A stretch of 64,000 bases of DNA. Source: Streptomyces sp. Lineage in GTDB: Bacteria; Actinomycetota; Actinomycetes; Streptomycetales; Streptomycetaceae. Each line of letters begins with the position of its first letter. The stretch's first letter is position 1. A program made the translations under genes and the position numbers. The DNA lies in assembly GCF_019510245.1 (NCBI RefSeq), contig NZ_JAEKKT010000166.1, positions 1 to 64,000 of the forward strand, given 5' to 3'. Below are positions 18,590 through 27,653 of this stretch, piece by piece. The notes beneath the pieces were generated by a model. The model had not been told where the DNA came from. It was given only the letters and a program-made list of their open reading frames with translations, and did not search any database.

Positions 18590-18614
18590 GTGAACGACCC
18601 TAGGGATCGTCAAT

Positions 18615-18650
18615 CTCTCGGTGCAATAGAATCTTTGCTCTCGGTGCAAT
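18615..18650. promoter_or_regulatory. Direct-repeat operator between hydrolase and MocR gene
   Basis: Two perfect copies of the 13-mer CTCTCGGTGCAAT start at 18615 and 18638, 23 bp apart, in an AT-richer spacer. MocR/GabR-type dimers bind paired direct repeats, so this is a likely autoregulatory operator shared by the divergent pair. Confidence 0.65.
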
Positions 18651-18664
18651 GGGAGAGGGGGACC

Positions 18665-20031
18665 GTGGACGACTTCCGGGGGATCGCCGACCGGATCGCG
18701 CTGGACATCGCGCGGGGGCGGCTGAGGGCCGGGCAACGGCTGCCTCCGCAGCGGGCGTTCGCGCGGCGGCACGGGATCGCCGCGTCGACCGCCGGGCGGG
18801 TGTACGCCGAACTGGTGCGACGCGGTCTGGTGGTGGGCGAGGTCGGGCGGGGCACGTTCGTGCGGGCCGCGCAGGCCGGGCCGCAGGGGCGGGCGCTGGT
18901 CGAGGACGGTGCCGCCCGCGTCAACCTGGAGCTCAACTACCCCTCCGTCCCCGGCCAGTCGGAGCTGCTGGCCCCGGCCCTCGCTCCGCTGCTGCGGCCC
19001 GACGCGCTCGCCGACGCCCTGCGGCCGGCCGCCGCCGACGGCACCCCGCACGCCCGGGAGGCCGCCGCCGAACTGCTCGCCACCGGCGACTGGCGGCCCG
19101 GCCCCGGCCGCATCCTCTTCACCGGCAACGCCCGGCAGGCGCTCGCCGCCACCCTGGGGTCCCTGGTACGGCCGGGCGCCGGGTCGGGGTGGAACCGTTG
19201 ACGTACCCGCTGGTCAAGGAGATCGCCGGGCGGCTCGGCGTCACGCTCGTCCCGCTGCGGGCCGACGAGGACGGGCCCGTCGTCGAGTCCCTTCGCGCCG
19301 TGCACCGGTCCGCGCCGCTCTCCGCGCTCTATCTCCAGCCGACCCTGCACAACCCGACGTCGGTGACCGTCCCGGCCGAGCGCCGGCTGCGACTGGCGCG
19401 GGCGGTGGAGGACCTGGGGCTCCCGGTCGTGGAGGACCGGATCTGGTCGTTCCTGCACCGCGACCCCGAGCCGTTGCCGCTCGCCGCCCTCGCGCCGCGG
19501 CTCGTCCATCTCGTCGACGGACTCTCCAAGCGGGTCGCGCCCGGTCTGACCGCCGGGTTCGCCGTCGTACCGGAGGACCGGGTGGACGCGGTGGCGGCGG
19601 CCGTGCGGTCCGGCGGATGGAGCGCGGGGGCGTTCGCGCTGGAGGCGGCGGTGCGGTGGATCGGGGACGGGACCGTGGCGCGGCTGGTGGCGGCCAAGCG
19701 GGAGCAGGCCGCGCGGCGGCAGCGGCTGGTCCGCGAGGCGCTGGAAGGTTTCTCCGTGCGGGCCGATCCACACGGGTACTTCGCCTGGTGGGAGTTGCCC
19801 GAGCCGTGGCGGGCGGACGGTTTCACGGCGGCCGCGGCCGCCCGCGGGATCGCGGTCACGCCCGGTACCGCCTTCCGCGTCGACCCGAAGCGGACGCCGG
19901 ACGCGGTACGGCTCGGGCTCGCGTCGGCCGCGGAGCCGGAGCTGGCGGGGGCGCTGCGGACGCTGGCCGTCCTCGCGGCGCGCGGCCCGCGGCGCCCCCC
20001 GGCGGACGGTCAGTCCAGCAGGCCGTCGTAG
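18665..20031 (+). pseudogene. MocR-type GntR/aminotransferase regulator, frameshifted
   Basis: Frame one (from GTG 18665, preceded by GGGAGAGGGGGA) carries the GntR winged helix: DDFRGIADRIALDIARGRL, LPPQRAFARRHGIAASTAGRVY and GLVVGEVGRGTFV. It then enters the fold-type I aminotransferase domain and stops at 19201. The second frame continues GVEPLTYPLVKEIAGRLG through the PLP-lysine motif LSKRVAPGLTAGF to 20031. Adding one G to the GGGG run 19186-19189 gives a single protein of 455 residues, normal for MocR regulators. Such proteins bind DNA as head-to-tail dimers and sense amino acids or vitamin B6. Either it is broken, or the base is missing through assembly error. Confidence 0.85.
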
Positions 20032-20190
20032 TCCGGCAGCTTGTAGGTGGTGCCGGCGTAACCGCCGGTCAGGTCGGTCGTGTTGTTGCCGACGCCGGCG
20101 ATGATGGCGTAGCCGTTCGCCTCGATCGCCTTGCGCTGCGTGGTCTTGAAGCCCGCGACGGACTCGGTGGGACGGTTCGTCGGGTGGGGG
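20010..20190 (-). pseudogene. C-terminal remnant of a HAD-type secreted acid phosphatase
   Basis: The minus strand reads TESVAGFKTTQRKAIEANGY, then AIIAGVGNNTTDLTGGYAGT and TYKLPDYDGLLD, then a stop at 20010. This closely resembles the C-terminus of class B/HAD acid phosphatases (the TKQRKAIEAxGYxIIAxVGDQxSDLxGGYA pattern), with the usual GDQ changed to GNN. Upstream of about 20190 the similarity stops: signal peptide, DDDDT catalytic motif and core are absent. The remnant overlaps the mocR 3' end by 22 bp. The gap 20191-20280 holds no gene. It is probably a deletion scar. Confidence 0.65.
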
Positions 20191-20280
20191 CTCTTCTGGT
20201 CACGTCGGCGTCGGCCGCCGGTGTTCCGTGCCGGTGGTCGGCCGGTGCGCCTGCCGGGTGACCCGTGGAGGAGCAGCCGG

Positions 20281-21264
20281 TTACATCACTGGCATGTTCT
20301 GGTCAGGAGACTGCGAATCGGCCCTGAGGGAGGCGGAATCGGTGGTGCCGGCGGCCGGCTGCTGCTTCTGTCGCGGCCTGGACCGGCGCAGGTGTCCGGC
20401 GACCCGGGCCAGCGCGGCCACGGTCAGGCCGAAGGCCAGGAGCAGCCAGGAGACCGTGCGCAGGGTGGCGGTCAGGGCGTCGTAGACGGCGGCCGCGGCC
20501 GGGTGCGAGACGTCCGGCGGCAGGTCGGCCAGGGTGAGGCGGCGACCGATGACGAGGGCGAGGCCGAGCAGGGCGCCGCCCAGGGCCGTGCCCAGCGCCG
20601 CCGCGGTGACGGCACGGCGGCGGCGGACGGCGAGGGCGATGCCGCCGACCGCGAAGACGACGGCGGCGACGGGCAGCCAGAAGCCGGCGACCTCGAGCAC
20701 GTGGAACCCCTTCCGGAGCCGGTCCAGTTCGGCGGCCGGGAGCACCGCGACGGCCGTGTGCTGGACCGGGATGCGGGCCGCGAGCGGCACATGGTCCTGG
20801 GTGAGCTGGTCCTTGACCTGCGCGGTGACCGGCGCGAGGTCGACGGTCACGGGCTCCTCGCCCTCGTCCTGGAGCGCGTGCAGCACCGCGTCGTGGGTGG
20901 CCCGGTTGCCGGCGTCCCAGGCCAGCCGGAACGCCCGGGTCTGGGTGAAGGAACGGACCGCGTCGCGCACGAACGGCGCGACCGTGCCCCGCATCGGCCG
21001 GCCGACGTCCACCTCGCGCATGATGCCGTCGCCGACGGTGTCCGCCACGGCGTCCCGGACATCGGGGTCGTCGGCCAGCGGCGCCATCGTGCTGACGTAC
21101 TGTCCGGTGTCCGCCAGCCCGTACGCCGCCCAGGCCGCGAGCGCGCCGAACGGCAGCAGCAGGCAGCCCAGCACGATGAGCAGGGCCGACAGGGCACGCC
21201 GGAGACCTGAGGGCGGCGCGGGCCTGGGGGACCCCGGGGACACTGAGGGCACGCTTCCAGGCAA
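20281..21264 (-). CDS. Actinobacterial integral membrane protein of unknown function
   Basis: Up to 327 residues. There is one membrane segment near the N-terminus (LLIVLGCLLLPFGALAAWAAYG), an external domain of about 130 residues starting YVSTMAPLADDPDVRDAVADTVG, then three membrane segments and a basic C-terminal tail. The YVxTxxPLAxDPxVQ pattern after the first segment is common in Streptomyces membrane proteins of unknown role. The start is uncertain: TTG 21264 or GTG 21252 are both possible and neither has a clean ribosome site. Single gene. Confidence 0.75.
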   Translation of the reverse strand: MPGSVPSVSPGSPRPAPPSGLRRALSALLIVLGCLLLPFGALAAWAAYGLADTGQYVSTMAPLADDPDVRDAVADTVGDGIMREVDVGRPMRGTVAPFVRDAVRSFTQTRAFRLAWDAGNRATHDAVLHALQDEGEEPVTVDLAPVTAQVKDQLTQDHVPLAARIPVQHTAVAVLPAAELDRLRKGFHVLEVAGFWLPVAAVVFAVGGIALAVRRRRAVTAAALGTALGGALLGLALVIGRRLTLADLPPDVSHPAAAAVYDALTATLRTVSWLLLAFGLTVAALARVAGHLRRSRPRQKQQPAAGTTDSASLRADSQSPDQNMPVM

Positions 21265-21556
21265 GCCCCTGAGGGCAGGTCAGGCGAGCGGGGCGAGTGC
21301 ATTCGGGGCATCGAGGGGCGCGGGGCGGGCCGAACGGGCGATACGGGAGTGCCGGTGCCCGGAAACCCTTGGGGCGCCGCGCTCCGGTGGAGGGTTGACC
21401 CGAACGGGTGTTTCCTGGTGGGGGAGCGTCGCCGAGCGCCCGCGGCGCCTCGGCGACTGGTGAGGGGAACAAGGGGAAACGCGTGGGCCCCGGCCGTGGG
21501 GGCCGGGGCTCATGCACCCACCTGGTGACGGTGACGCGCTGTCACCGGGTACGCGG

Positions 21557-21997
21557 CTACCGGATGCGGTGTCCGACCGCGTCCTCGTGCGTGTAGAACC
21601 GGTAGAACATCACGATGAACGTCACCGCCGCGACCGCGAGCGCCATGGCGATGCACCGGAGGATCGAGTCGCCGCTCTGGCTGTACAGGAAGCCGAACGC
21701 GACGCCCATGAACGCCGTCCACACCACCGCGTGCAGCTCCCGCCGCAGCCTTGGGGCCACGGTCAGCACGCCGAACAGCACCACCGCGAAGGCGAGCGCG
21801 GTCAGGAAGCCGAACAGCAGGTTCCCGCCGGTGATGGGCCCGCCCATGCGCCGGTTGGCCGCGGCCCAGTAGCCGTAGATCAGCCCGGTCACGACCGGTA
21901 TGGCCACCCGGGCCCTGGCGTGCATCTGCGTGCTGAACAGGTCGGGCGTCCGGCCGCTCCGGGACATACCGCCGGACGTGGGTGCCGCTTGAGCCAT
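21557..21997 (-). CDS. Small integral membrane protein
   Basis: 146 residues from ATG 21997, which is preceded by AGGAGAGAGGAG (rich in purines, good spacing). Four hydrophobic segments follow a hydrophilic 30-residue N-terminus: VAIPVVTGLIYGYWAAANRR, LLFGFLTALAFAVVLFGVL, VWTAFMGVAFGFLYS and an alanine-rich final segment ending FYRFYTHEDAVGHRIR. The family is not recognised; it has the look of a conserved Streptomyces protein. It is divergent from the SpoIIE phosphatase gene. Confidence 0.75.
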   Translation of the reverse strand: MAQAAPTSGGMSRSGRTPDLFSTQMHARARVAIPVVTGLIYGYWAAANRRMGGPITGGNLLFGFLTALAFAVVLFGVLTVAPRLRRELHAVVWTAFMGVAFGFLYSQSGDSILRCIAMALAVAAVTFIVMFYRFYTHEDAVGHRIR

Positions 21998-22143
21998 GAG
22001 CGTGCTCCTCTCTCCTCGCCCCCACCATCCAGAGCACACCTGCGGGTACCCCCTGGCAAGTCGGTCAGTACTCCCGGTACGACGTTCCGTACGGCGCTTC
22101 CCCCGACGTGCGAGGCGCCCCCGCCCGTGTTTCCCTGACTCTC

Positions 22144-23265
22144 GTGACCGACCACCAGGCCCTGCGGCGGCGCAAGGAGCTGCTGTGGGCCAGGGGCCGG
22201 AGCATCGGCTGGGTGGCGCCGCTCCTGCTGCTCGCCGGGATCACCGCGGTCGACCTCAACACCACGGAGCGGTTCCGGATCGTCTCCTGGATCGTGCTGG
22301 TCCCCGGCATCGCGGCGGCGCTCTGCGGGGTCTGGACGACGGCGGTCTTCGCGGTGCTGTCGGTCCTCGACTACGTCGCCGTGGACCACGCCTGGCCCCA
22401 CGAGTACCGGGCCGGGCTGCCCGACTACATCCTGGTCGCCTTCGCGGGGCTGCTCGCCGTCCTCGCCTGCCTGATCCGCAAGAACGGGGAACGGCGGATG
22501 CTGCACATGCGGGACATCGCCGAGACGACCCGGCGTACCGTGCTGCGGCCGCTGCCGCAGGGGTGGGCCGGGCTGGAGCACGCGGCGGTGTACCTGGCCG
22601 CCGACACCCAGGCCCGGGTGGGCGGCGACTTCTACGACATCCAGCCGGGGCGGTACGGCACGCGGGTGCTGGTCGGGGACGTGCAGGGCAAGGGTCTGGG
22701 GGCGGTGGAGACGGCGGCGGCGCTGCTGGGGACGTTCCGCGAGGCGGGCTACCACGAACGGGACCTGGCGACGGTGGCCGACCGGCTGGAGACCCGGATG
22801 ATCCGGCACCGGAGCCACACGGTGGCGCTGGGCCGCAACGACGGCGACCGCTTCGCCACGGCGGTCCTGCTGGGTTTTCCGCCGGACGCCCCGGACGTCG
22901 TGGAACTGATCAACTTCGGCCACGAGCCGCCGCTGGCGGTGGGGCCGACGGGGGTGCGCTCCCTCCCCCCGGGCGGCGGGCTCCCCCTCGGCATGGCCGA
23001 CCTGACCGTGTCGGCGGGCCCGCCACCGACCCTCACCGTCGCCCTCGCCCCCGACGAGACCCTCCTCATCACCACGGACGGCGTGACGGAGGCGAGGAAC
23101 AGGGACGGCGCCTTCTACCCGCTCCCCGAGGCAGCCACCCGGGCCCCCTCCCCCGACCCCGCCCGCCTCGTCGCCCACATCCGCGACGGCGTCCTCCGCC
23201 ACAGCCGCGGCCGCCTCACCGACGACACCACCATCTTCGCGGTACGCCGCACCGGTACCCCTTGA
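22144..23265 (+). CDS. Membrane-anchored SpoIIE-type PP2C phosphatase
   Basis: About 373 residues. Three hydrophobic segments (about 20-115) precede a PP2C/SpoIIE domain with GGDFYDIQPG, VGDVQGKGLGAVETA, TTDGVTEARNRDG and DDTTIFAV, which supply the metal-binding Asp residues. It is a typical streptomycete membrane phosphatase expected to act on phosphorylated anti-sigma antagonists. The start is uncertain: GTG 22144 (MTDHQALRRRKE) or GTG 22108; neither shows a ribosome site. Two stacked hairpins directly follow the stop. Note that a second SpoIIE protein with PAS, GAF and ATPase domains lies at 1410-3533. Confidence 0.88.
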   Translation: MTDHQALRRRKELLWARGRSIGWVAPLLLLAGITAVDLNTTERFRIVSWIVLVPGIAAALCGVWTTAVFAVLSVLDYVAVDHAWPHEYRAGLPDYILVAFAGLLAVLACLIRKNGERRMLHMRDIAETTRRTVLRPLPQGWAGLEHAAVYLAADTQARVGGDFYDIQPGRYGTRVLVGDVQGKGLGAVETAAALLGTFREAGYHERDLATVADRLETRMIRHRSHTVALGRNDGDRFATAVLLGFPPDAPDVVELINFGHEPPLAVGPTGVRSLPPGGGLPLGMADLTVSAGPPPTLTVALAPDETLLITTDGVTEARNRDGAFYPLPEAATRAPSPDPARLVAHIRDGVLRHSRGRLTDDTTIFAVRRTGTP

Positions 23266-23345
23266 CGCCCCGTAAGGGGCGCTGGAGGTACCCCCGGCCG
23301 AAGGCCGGGGGAGGAACGGCGCGACCGGCTACGACGGTGCGGCAC
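23266..23345 (+). repeat. Dispersed intergenic repeat with two terminator hairpins
   Basis: Hairpin one: CGCCCC-GTAA-GGGGCG at 23266-23281. Hairpin two: CCCCCGGCC-GAA-GGCCGGGGG at 23291-23311. On the minus strand the block resembles the elements at 51667-51864 and 55475-55500 (TGGCTGGTCGCGCAGTTCCT-like, then CCCCC-GGCCTTCGGCC-GGGGG). It follows the SpoIIE gene and acts as a terminator. The rest of the 400-bp gap to 23665 has no recognised gene. Confidence 0.7.
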
Positions 23346-23665
23346 TCCGCGACCGGCCGGTGGGTCGGCGGTGGGTGGCGGTGGTTCGGCGCCGCCGGGT
23401 CGCGCTGTCGTGGCTGAGCACCGTTGCGGCGGGAAAGGGGGCGGCGGAGAAGAACGGGGAAGACTGGGGCACCGGCAGGGGGGGACGGGGGCGGCCGGAG
23501 CAGGTGTCAAGGGGAGCAGGGGCAGGGAGGGTGGTCTCGGGGAGCCTCTGGGGTGGGCGTACCGGTCCTTACCCGGCCCAAACCTCCCCGGTACGCCCCG
23601 CTTTGCAAGCGCAGCGGTTACCGTGCTGGCGTAAGTGAAACCGGGGAACAAAGGGGGAGGGCCCG

Positions 23666-24721
23666 ATGCCCGGAACCGTGCTGCTGATCGCGGTCTCGCC
23701 GACAGGCAAAGCGCGCATGGTGGACGCGGCCTCCGTGCTCTCCGTGCTCGCGGCCGTGCCCCCGGCGATACTCTCCGGCACCGAGACCGCGAACGTCGTC
23801 GAACTCGCCGATCCCCTGGAGCCGCAGGCCGTCCTGACCCGGCTGCGGGCCGCCGCGGCCGCCCCCGGTCCGCTCACCGTGTTCGTCACGGGCCAGTTGC
23901 ACCTGGACCGCAAGCAGCGGCTGCCCCATCTCGCGCTGGCCCGGACCACGCCCGCCACCGTCCGTTACACCGGCCTGCCCTGGCACTGGGTCCGCGAGGA
24001 GCTGCGACTGCGGCCGGCCGGGGCGACGACGCTGGTGCTCGACCTGTACGCGGACCCCGAGGTGTGGGAGCGGTTGCGTACCGTTCCGCTCGACTTCGGG
24101 CGGAACAACGCCGTGCACGGGCGGATCGCGCCGCCGCCCGCCCGGCGGGAGATCGGCTCACCGTCGTACATGAAGGCCGTGGCGACCGTGCTGAGGAGCG
24201 GGCACCGGCCGGCGATGGCGGAGCTGCACCGGCAGGTGGTCGCGCGGCTCGGGGCGGAGGTCGCCTCCGACATCCTGCTCAGCACGCACACCCCGGCCGG
24301 CGGGGACCCGCACGACGCGATCAGCGCGGCCGTACGGGACGGGCGGTACGCGGAGGCGGACGAACTCGCCGCCCGCTGGGAGCAGGCGGCCGCGCGGGCG
24401 CACGGGCCGGCCTCCGAGGACGCCCTGCACTGGTCCGAGGTCCGGGCCGACCTCGCGATGTTCGCGGGGGACGCGGCGCGCAGCTGCCGTACCTGGCTGA
24501 CCGTGGCGCACGCCCGGCTGGCCGCGGGGCAGCCGGCCGACGCACCGGCCGTCGAGGCGGCCGTGGACCGGGCCCACCACCAGTGGGGCGCCATCAAGGA
24601 CACGGCGCGGGCCCGTGAACTCGGGCCCGCGCTCGCGGAGTTGAGACTCAGGGTGCCGGGCCGCCGGGAAGGTGCCCTGGACCATGTCCAGCAGCACCTC
24701 CGGCAGCTTCAGACCAGCTGA
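23666..24721 (+). CDS. Conserved cytoplasmic protein of unknown function
   Basis: 351 residues, with GGGGGAGGG before the ATG. No signal peptide or membrane segment. The N-terminal 200 residues look alpha/beta (MPGTVLLIAVSPTGKARMVDAA). The C-terminal half is helical and Ala-rich with TPR-like spacing (AISAAVRDGRYAEADELAARWEQAAARAHG, DALHWSEVRADLAMFAGDAARSCRTW). In outline it resembles Streptomyces proteins with a caspase-like or effector-associated front and a helical repeat back, but I cannot name the family. It converges on the secreted beta-propeller gene with a 4-bp gap between stops. Confidence 0.8.
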   Translation: MPGTVLLIAVSPTGKARMVDAASVLSVLAAVPPAILSGTETANVVELADPLEPQAVLTRLRAAAAAPGPLTVFVTGQLHLDRKQRLPHLALARTTPATVRYTGLPWHWVREELRLRPAGATTLVLDLYADPEVWERLRTVPLDFGRNNAVHGRIAPPPARREIGSPSYMKAVATVLRSGHRPAMAELHRQVVARLGAEVASDILLSTHTPAGGDPHDAISAAVRDGRYAEADELAARWEQAAARAHGPASEDALHWSEVRADLAMFAGDAARSCRTWLTVAHARLAAGQPADAPAVEAAVDRAHHQWGAIKDTARARELGPALAELRLRVPGRREGALDHVQQHLRQLQTS

Positions 24722-24725
24722 CCCG

Positions 24726-26699
24726 CTAGCTCGTGAACGTGAAGTACTTCCAGGCGCCGTACGTCGTGGAGTTGACGGTGTCGCCGGACGTGCCGTTGAT
24801 GTAGTCGGAGCGGACGCGGAACCGCCAGCCGACGTCCTCCTTGTGGCTGCCGGTGAACTCGACCTTCGAGACCCCGCTGGTGGCCAGCGCGAAGTACTTG
24901 GAGTTGTCCGCGTACCAGGTGCCCTGGTAGTAGACCTGGAGGTCGAACCGCTGGGCACGGCCGCCGTAGTACGGCATCTTGGTCGTGAACAGCGGGTTCT
25001 TGGTCTTGTGGAAGTAGTAGTAGGTCTGGCCCCAGGCCTTCTTGCTCTTGTACTGGCGGCTGACCGACATGGAGATGCTGACCTTCGCGCCCACGGAGCT
25101 GGACACGGACCGCGGCTGCCAGCGGGCGTCGCCCGCGAACTTCGCGGTGACCTTGGTGTCCCGCTTGAGGTCGAGGACCGCGGACAGGTTGCCGTGCGAG
25201 TCGACCTTCCCGGACTTCACCAGCTTGTTGGGCTTGTCCGAGCCGAACGGGTCGGCCCAGAGCTCCACCGTGCGGTTCTTGTACGTCGTCCCGAGATGGG
25301 CCGTGAACTTCACGTCCTTCCCGTACGCGTACACCTTGCCGTTGTTGTTCAGCGTCAGCGTCGGCTTGGCGCGCGAGACGTCCACGGTGTCCTTGCCGGA
25401 GGCGGCCGCGTGTTCGGCGTCGCCCGCGTAGGAGACCTTGTACGTCACCTTGCCGCCGGCCGGCGGGGCGTCGGTGAAGGAGTAGGTGCCGTCGGCCTTG
25501 ACCGTGACGGCGGGCAGCGCCTTGCCGGCCGGGGAGTCCAGGTCGGTACGGGTGACCGAGACCTGGGTGCCGGCGGGCAGCGCGACCGTCGAGGAGACCG
25601 CGCCGGTGACCGTGAGCTGCTTGGCGCGCGTGGCCGTCGCCGGGGCGTTCACCGTGACGGTGGTGGCCGCGCGGCCCGGGGTGTCGTACTCGCGCAGGGA
25701 GTACACGCCCGCGTCGTTGGACGTCACCGCGAACAGGCGGGACTCGTCCGGCGCCCAGGCCAGCCCGCCGGGGGCGAGGGTGTCCGCACCGCTGGAGTGG
25801 CCGGTGTTCGGGAAGTCGTAGGAGCGGACGGCCTCGCTGCTGCCCGGGTGGAAGATGTAGACGTCCGGGTCGTACCAGGCGAAGCTGCCGCCCGCGACCG
25901 TGCCGTCGGGCGCGATCGCGACGGAGTTCGGGTAGGCGGTGGTGGTGTACTTGCCGTCCTCGTTCAGGTCGGACGTCTTGAACACCTGGTGGTAGTACGG
26001 CGCTCCGCTCGCCACCACGACGTCCTTGCCGTCGGGGGTGACCTGGAGGTCGCCGAGGTTGCTGCCCGCCTCGCGGGTGCTGGCCAGCTTGGCGGCGGTA
26101 CCCGAGGAGACGTCGTAGGAGGCGACCGTGGCCGGGCTCAGGCCCAGCTGGCCGGCGACCAGGGTGTCGGTGCCCGGCGCCGCGTCCAGGACCGGCGCGG
26201 AGTACCAGCTGTTGTCCTGGTTCAGCGTGACCTCGTGCTGGTCGCCGGTCAGGTCGACGGAGCCGATGTTGCCGGCCGCGTCGCCGCCGTAGCCGAACCA
26301 CAGCTTGCCGCCCGCGAGGGCGACGCTCAGCGGCTTGTCGCCGACCGGGTACCGGGTGGTCTCGGTGTCGGTCGCGGTGTCGATGACGGCGATGGCGTCC
26401 AGGTCCTGGACGGCCGCGTAGAGCGTGCCGGAGTCGGCCGACAGTTCCAGGCCGCTGACCCCGGAGAGGTTGGTGGTGAGCTGCTTGACAACGTTTCCGG
26501 CGTAGTCGGTGACGACGATCTTGCCGTTGGCCGGGTCGCTGATGAAGACCTGCTGGTGGGCGCCGTCGACGACGATGTCACCGGTCGACTTGATCGGCAG
26601 CGGGGCGCTGGTGTCGGCGAAGGCCGGAGTGGCGGCCAGGGCCGCGGAGCTGAAGAGGACCGCCAGGGTGGTGGCGGCCGTGACGGTGCGCATACGCAC
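24726..26699 (-). CDS. Secreted YVTN-type beta-propeller with Ig-like repeats
   Basis: 657 residues. Signal peptide (MRMRTVTAATTLAVLFSSAALA). Residues about 35-340 form a WD40/YVTN-like propeller (VVDGAHQQVFISDPANGKIVVTDYAGN, TLYAAVQDLDAIAVIDTATD). Residues about 345-520 are two Ig-like bacterial-adhesin-type repeats (TVTVNAPATATRAKQLTVTG, VSYAGDAEHAAASGKDTV, KPTLTLNNNGKVYAYGKDVKF). The C-terminal 130 residues are Tyr/Trp/Lys-rich and unlike the rest (QTYYYFHKTKNPLFTTKMPY), possibly a surface-binding domain. No sorting signal is seen, so it is released. It lies 115 bp downstream of the NLP gene on the same strand and may be co-transcribed with it. Confidence 0.88.
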   Translation of the reverse strand: MRMRTVTAATTLAVLFSSAALAATPAFADTSAPLPIKSTGDIVVDGAHQQVFISDPANGKIVVTDYAGNVVKQLTTNLSGVSGLELSADSGTLYAAVQDLDAIAVIDTATDTETTRYPVGDKPLSVALAGGKLWFGYGGDAAGNIGSVDLTGDQHEVTLNQDNSWYSAPVLDAAPGTDTLVAGQLGLSPATVASYDVSSGTAAKLASTREAGSNLGDLQVTPDGKDVVVASGAPYYHQVFKTSDLNEDGKYTTTAYPNSVAIAPDGTVAGGSFAWYDPDVYIFHPGSSEAVRSYDFPNTGHSSGADTLAPGGLAWAPDESRLFAVTSNDAGVYSLREYDTPGRAATTVTVNAPATATRAKQLTVTGAVSSTVALPAGTQVSVTRTDLDSPAGKALPAVTVKADGTYSFTDAPPAGGKVTYKVSYAGDAEHAAASGKDTVDVSRAKPTLTLNNNGKVYAYGKDVKFTAHLGTTYKNRTVELWADPFGSDKPNKLVKSGKVDSHGNLSAVLDLKRDTKVTAKFAGDARWQPRSVSSSVGAKVSISMSVSRQYKSKKAWGQTYYYFHKTKNPLFTTKMPYYGGRAQRFDLQVYYQGTWYADNSKYFALATSGVSKVEFTGSHKEDVGWRFRVRSDYINGTSGDTVNSTTYGAWKYFTFTS

Positions 26700-26814
26700 G
26701 CTGATTCGAACCCCCCGGATCGAATGAAGTGGGCGCCACGGAACGCGGCCCCTATGTGTGCGTGCTGTGGGCCGCGTGTGGCGGATGTCATGAAGACTAG
26801 GTCATGCCACTGGC

Positions 26815-27576
26815 TCAGGCGTAGGGGTCGAACGTGATCGCGCTCGGCTTGGCCTTGTTGAGGTGGTCGTCGAACTTGGCGTCCTGGAGCGGGAGGTTCG
26901 CGTCGCCCCAGTCCGAGGCGTTCAGGATGTCGCGCAGGTTGGAGGCCATGTTGTCCCAGGTGAGCAGGTTCTCCTGGTGCCAGGCGGCGTCGTCGTTCTC
27001 CGGGGCCTCGCCCCACTTGGCGAACCGGAAGTCATGGGTGCTCAGGCCGTCCTTGTGGTAGACGACCTGGACGCGCTGGCTGCTCATCGGCACGTCGGCG
27101 ACGGCCTCGGTCTCGAAGTCGCCGTGCTGGGAGGCGGACAGGTACGACGGGTAGTCGGCGCCCTGCTTGACCCAGACGACGATGCACTCCCAGTCGTGGC
27201 GGTGGCCGATGCCCGGGGAGGCCTCGTCCTTCTCGAAGTAGCTGGCGTAGATGATCCCGCACCAGCCGTTGTTGCACTTGGCCCGCGAGTAGGTGTTGGC
27301 GTGGTCGAGGTGGCCGGAGCGGCACTGGCCGGTGACCGAGCCGGTCGGCTTCAGACCGCCGTTGAGGTTGCCGTCGGGGTCGATGGCGGCGGCCGGGTAG
27401 CAGCTGTCGGTGTCGTAGTCGTACAGCGGCTCGAAGAACTTCTGGAACGTGGTGGCGTTCTCCGGCAGGTTCTGCAGCACGCCGGCGGAGGCGCTGAACG
27501 GCAGGGCGACGGTCAGCGCGGCGGCGCTGCCCATGACGGCGGCGGCTCGGCCGAGGTGACGGGTCCTTCGGGACAT
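26815..27576 (-). CDS. NLP (NPP1-type necrosis-inducing) secreted protein
   Basis: 253 residues from ATG 27576 (GGAG upstream). A basic signal peptide ends near ASAG. The diagnostic NLP heptapeptide GHRHDWE is intact inside GHRHDWECIVVWV, with the preceding IIYASYFEKDEASPGIG and cysteines at CRSGHLDHAN and CNNGWCG. NLPs are calcium-dependent, actinoporin-fold proteins. Cytolytic members bind plant sphingolipids in eudicot membranes; many others are non-toxic. Which class this is cannot be told from the motif alone. With pectate lyase in the same window it suggests plant association. Probably transcribed together with the downstream propeller gene. Confidence 0.93.
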   Translation of the reverse strand: MSRRTRHLGRAAAVMGSAAALTVALPFSASAGVLQNLPENATTFQKFFEPLYDYDTDSCYPAAAIDPDGNLNGGLKPTGSVTGQCRSGHLDHANTYSRAKCNNGWCGIIYASYFEKDEASPGIGHRHDWECIVVWVKQGADYPSYLSASQHGDFETEAVADVPMSSQRVQVVYHKDGLSTHDFRFAKWGEAPENDDAAWHQENLLTWDNMASNLRDILNASDWGDANLPLQDAKFDDHLNKAKPSAITFDPYA

Positions 27577-27653
27577 CGGGGGCTCCAGTCGACGGTCCAC
27601 GCGATTGGTTCCGGACATGACATCCGGTCGGGGAGAGACTGGCGGGTCGGGGC

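Noticed and set aside
26700..26800. tRNA-like T-arm (GATTCGAACC) near the propeller gene start
   Set aside because: No matching acceptor, D or anticodon stems could be built around it.
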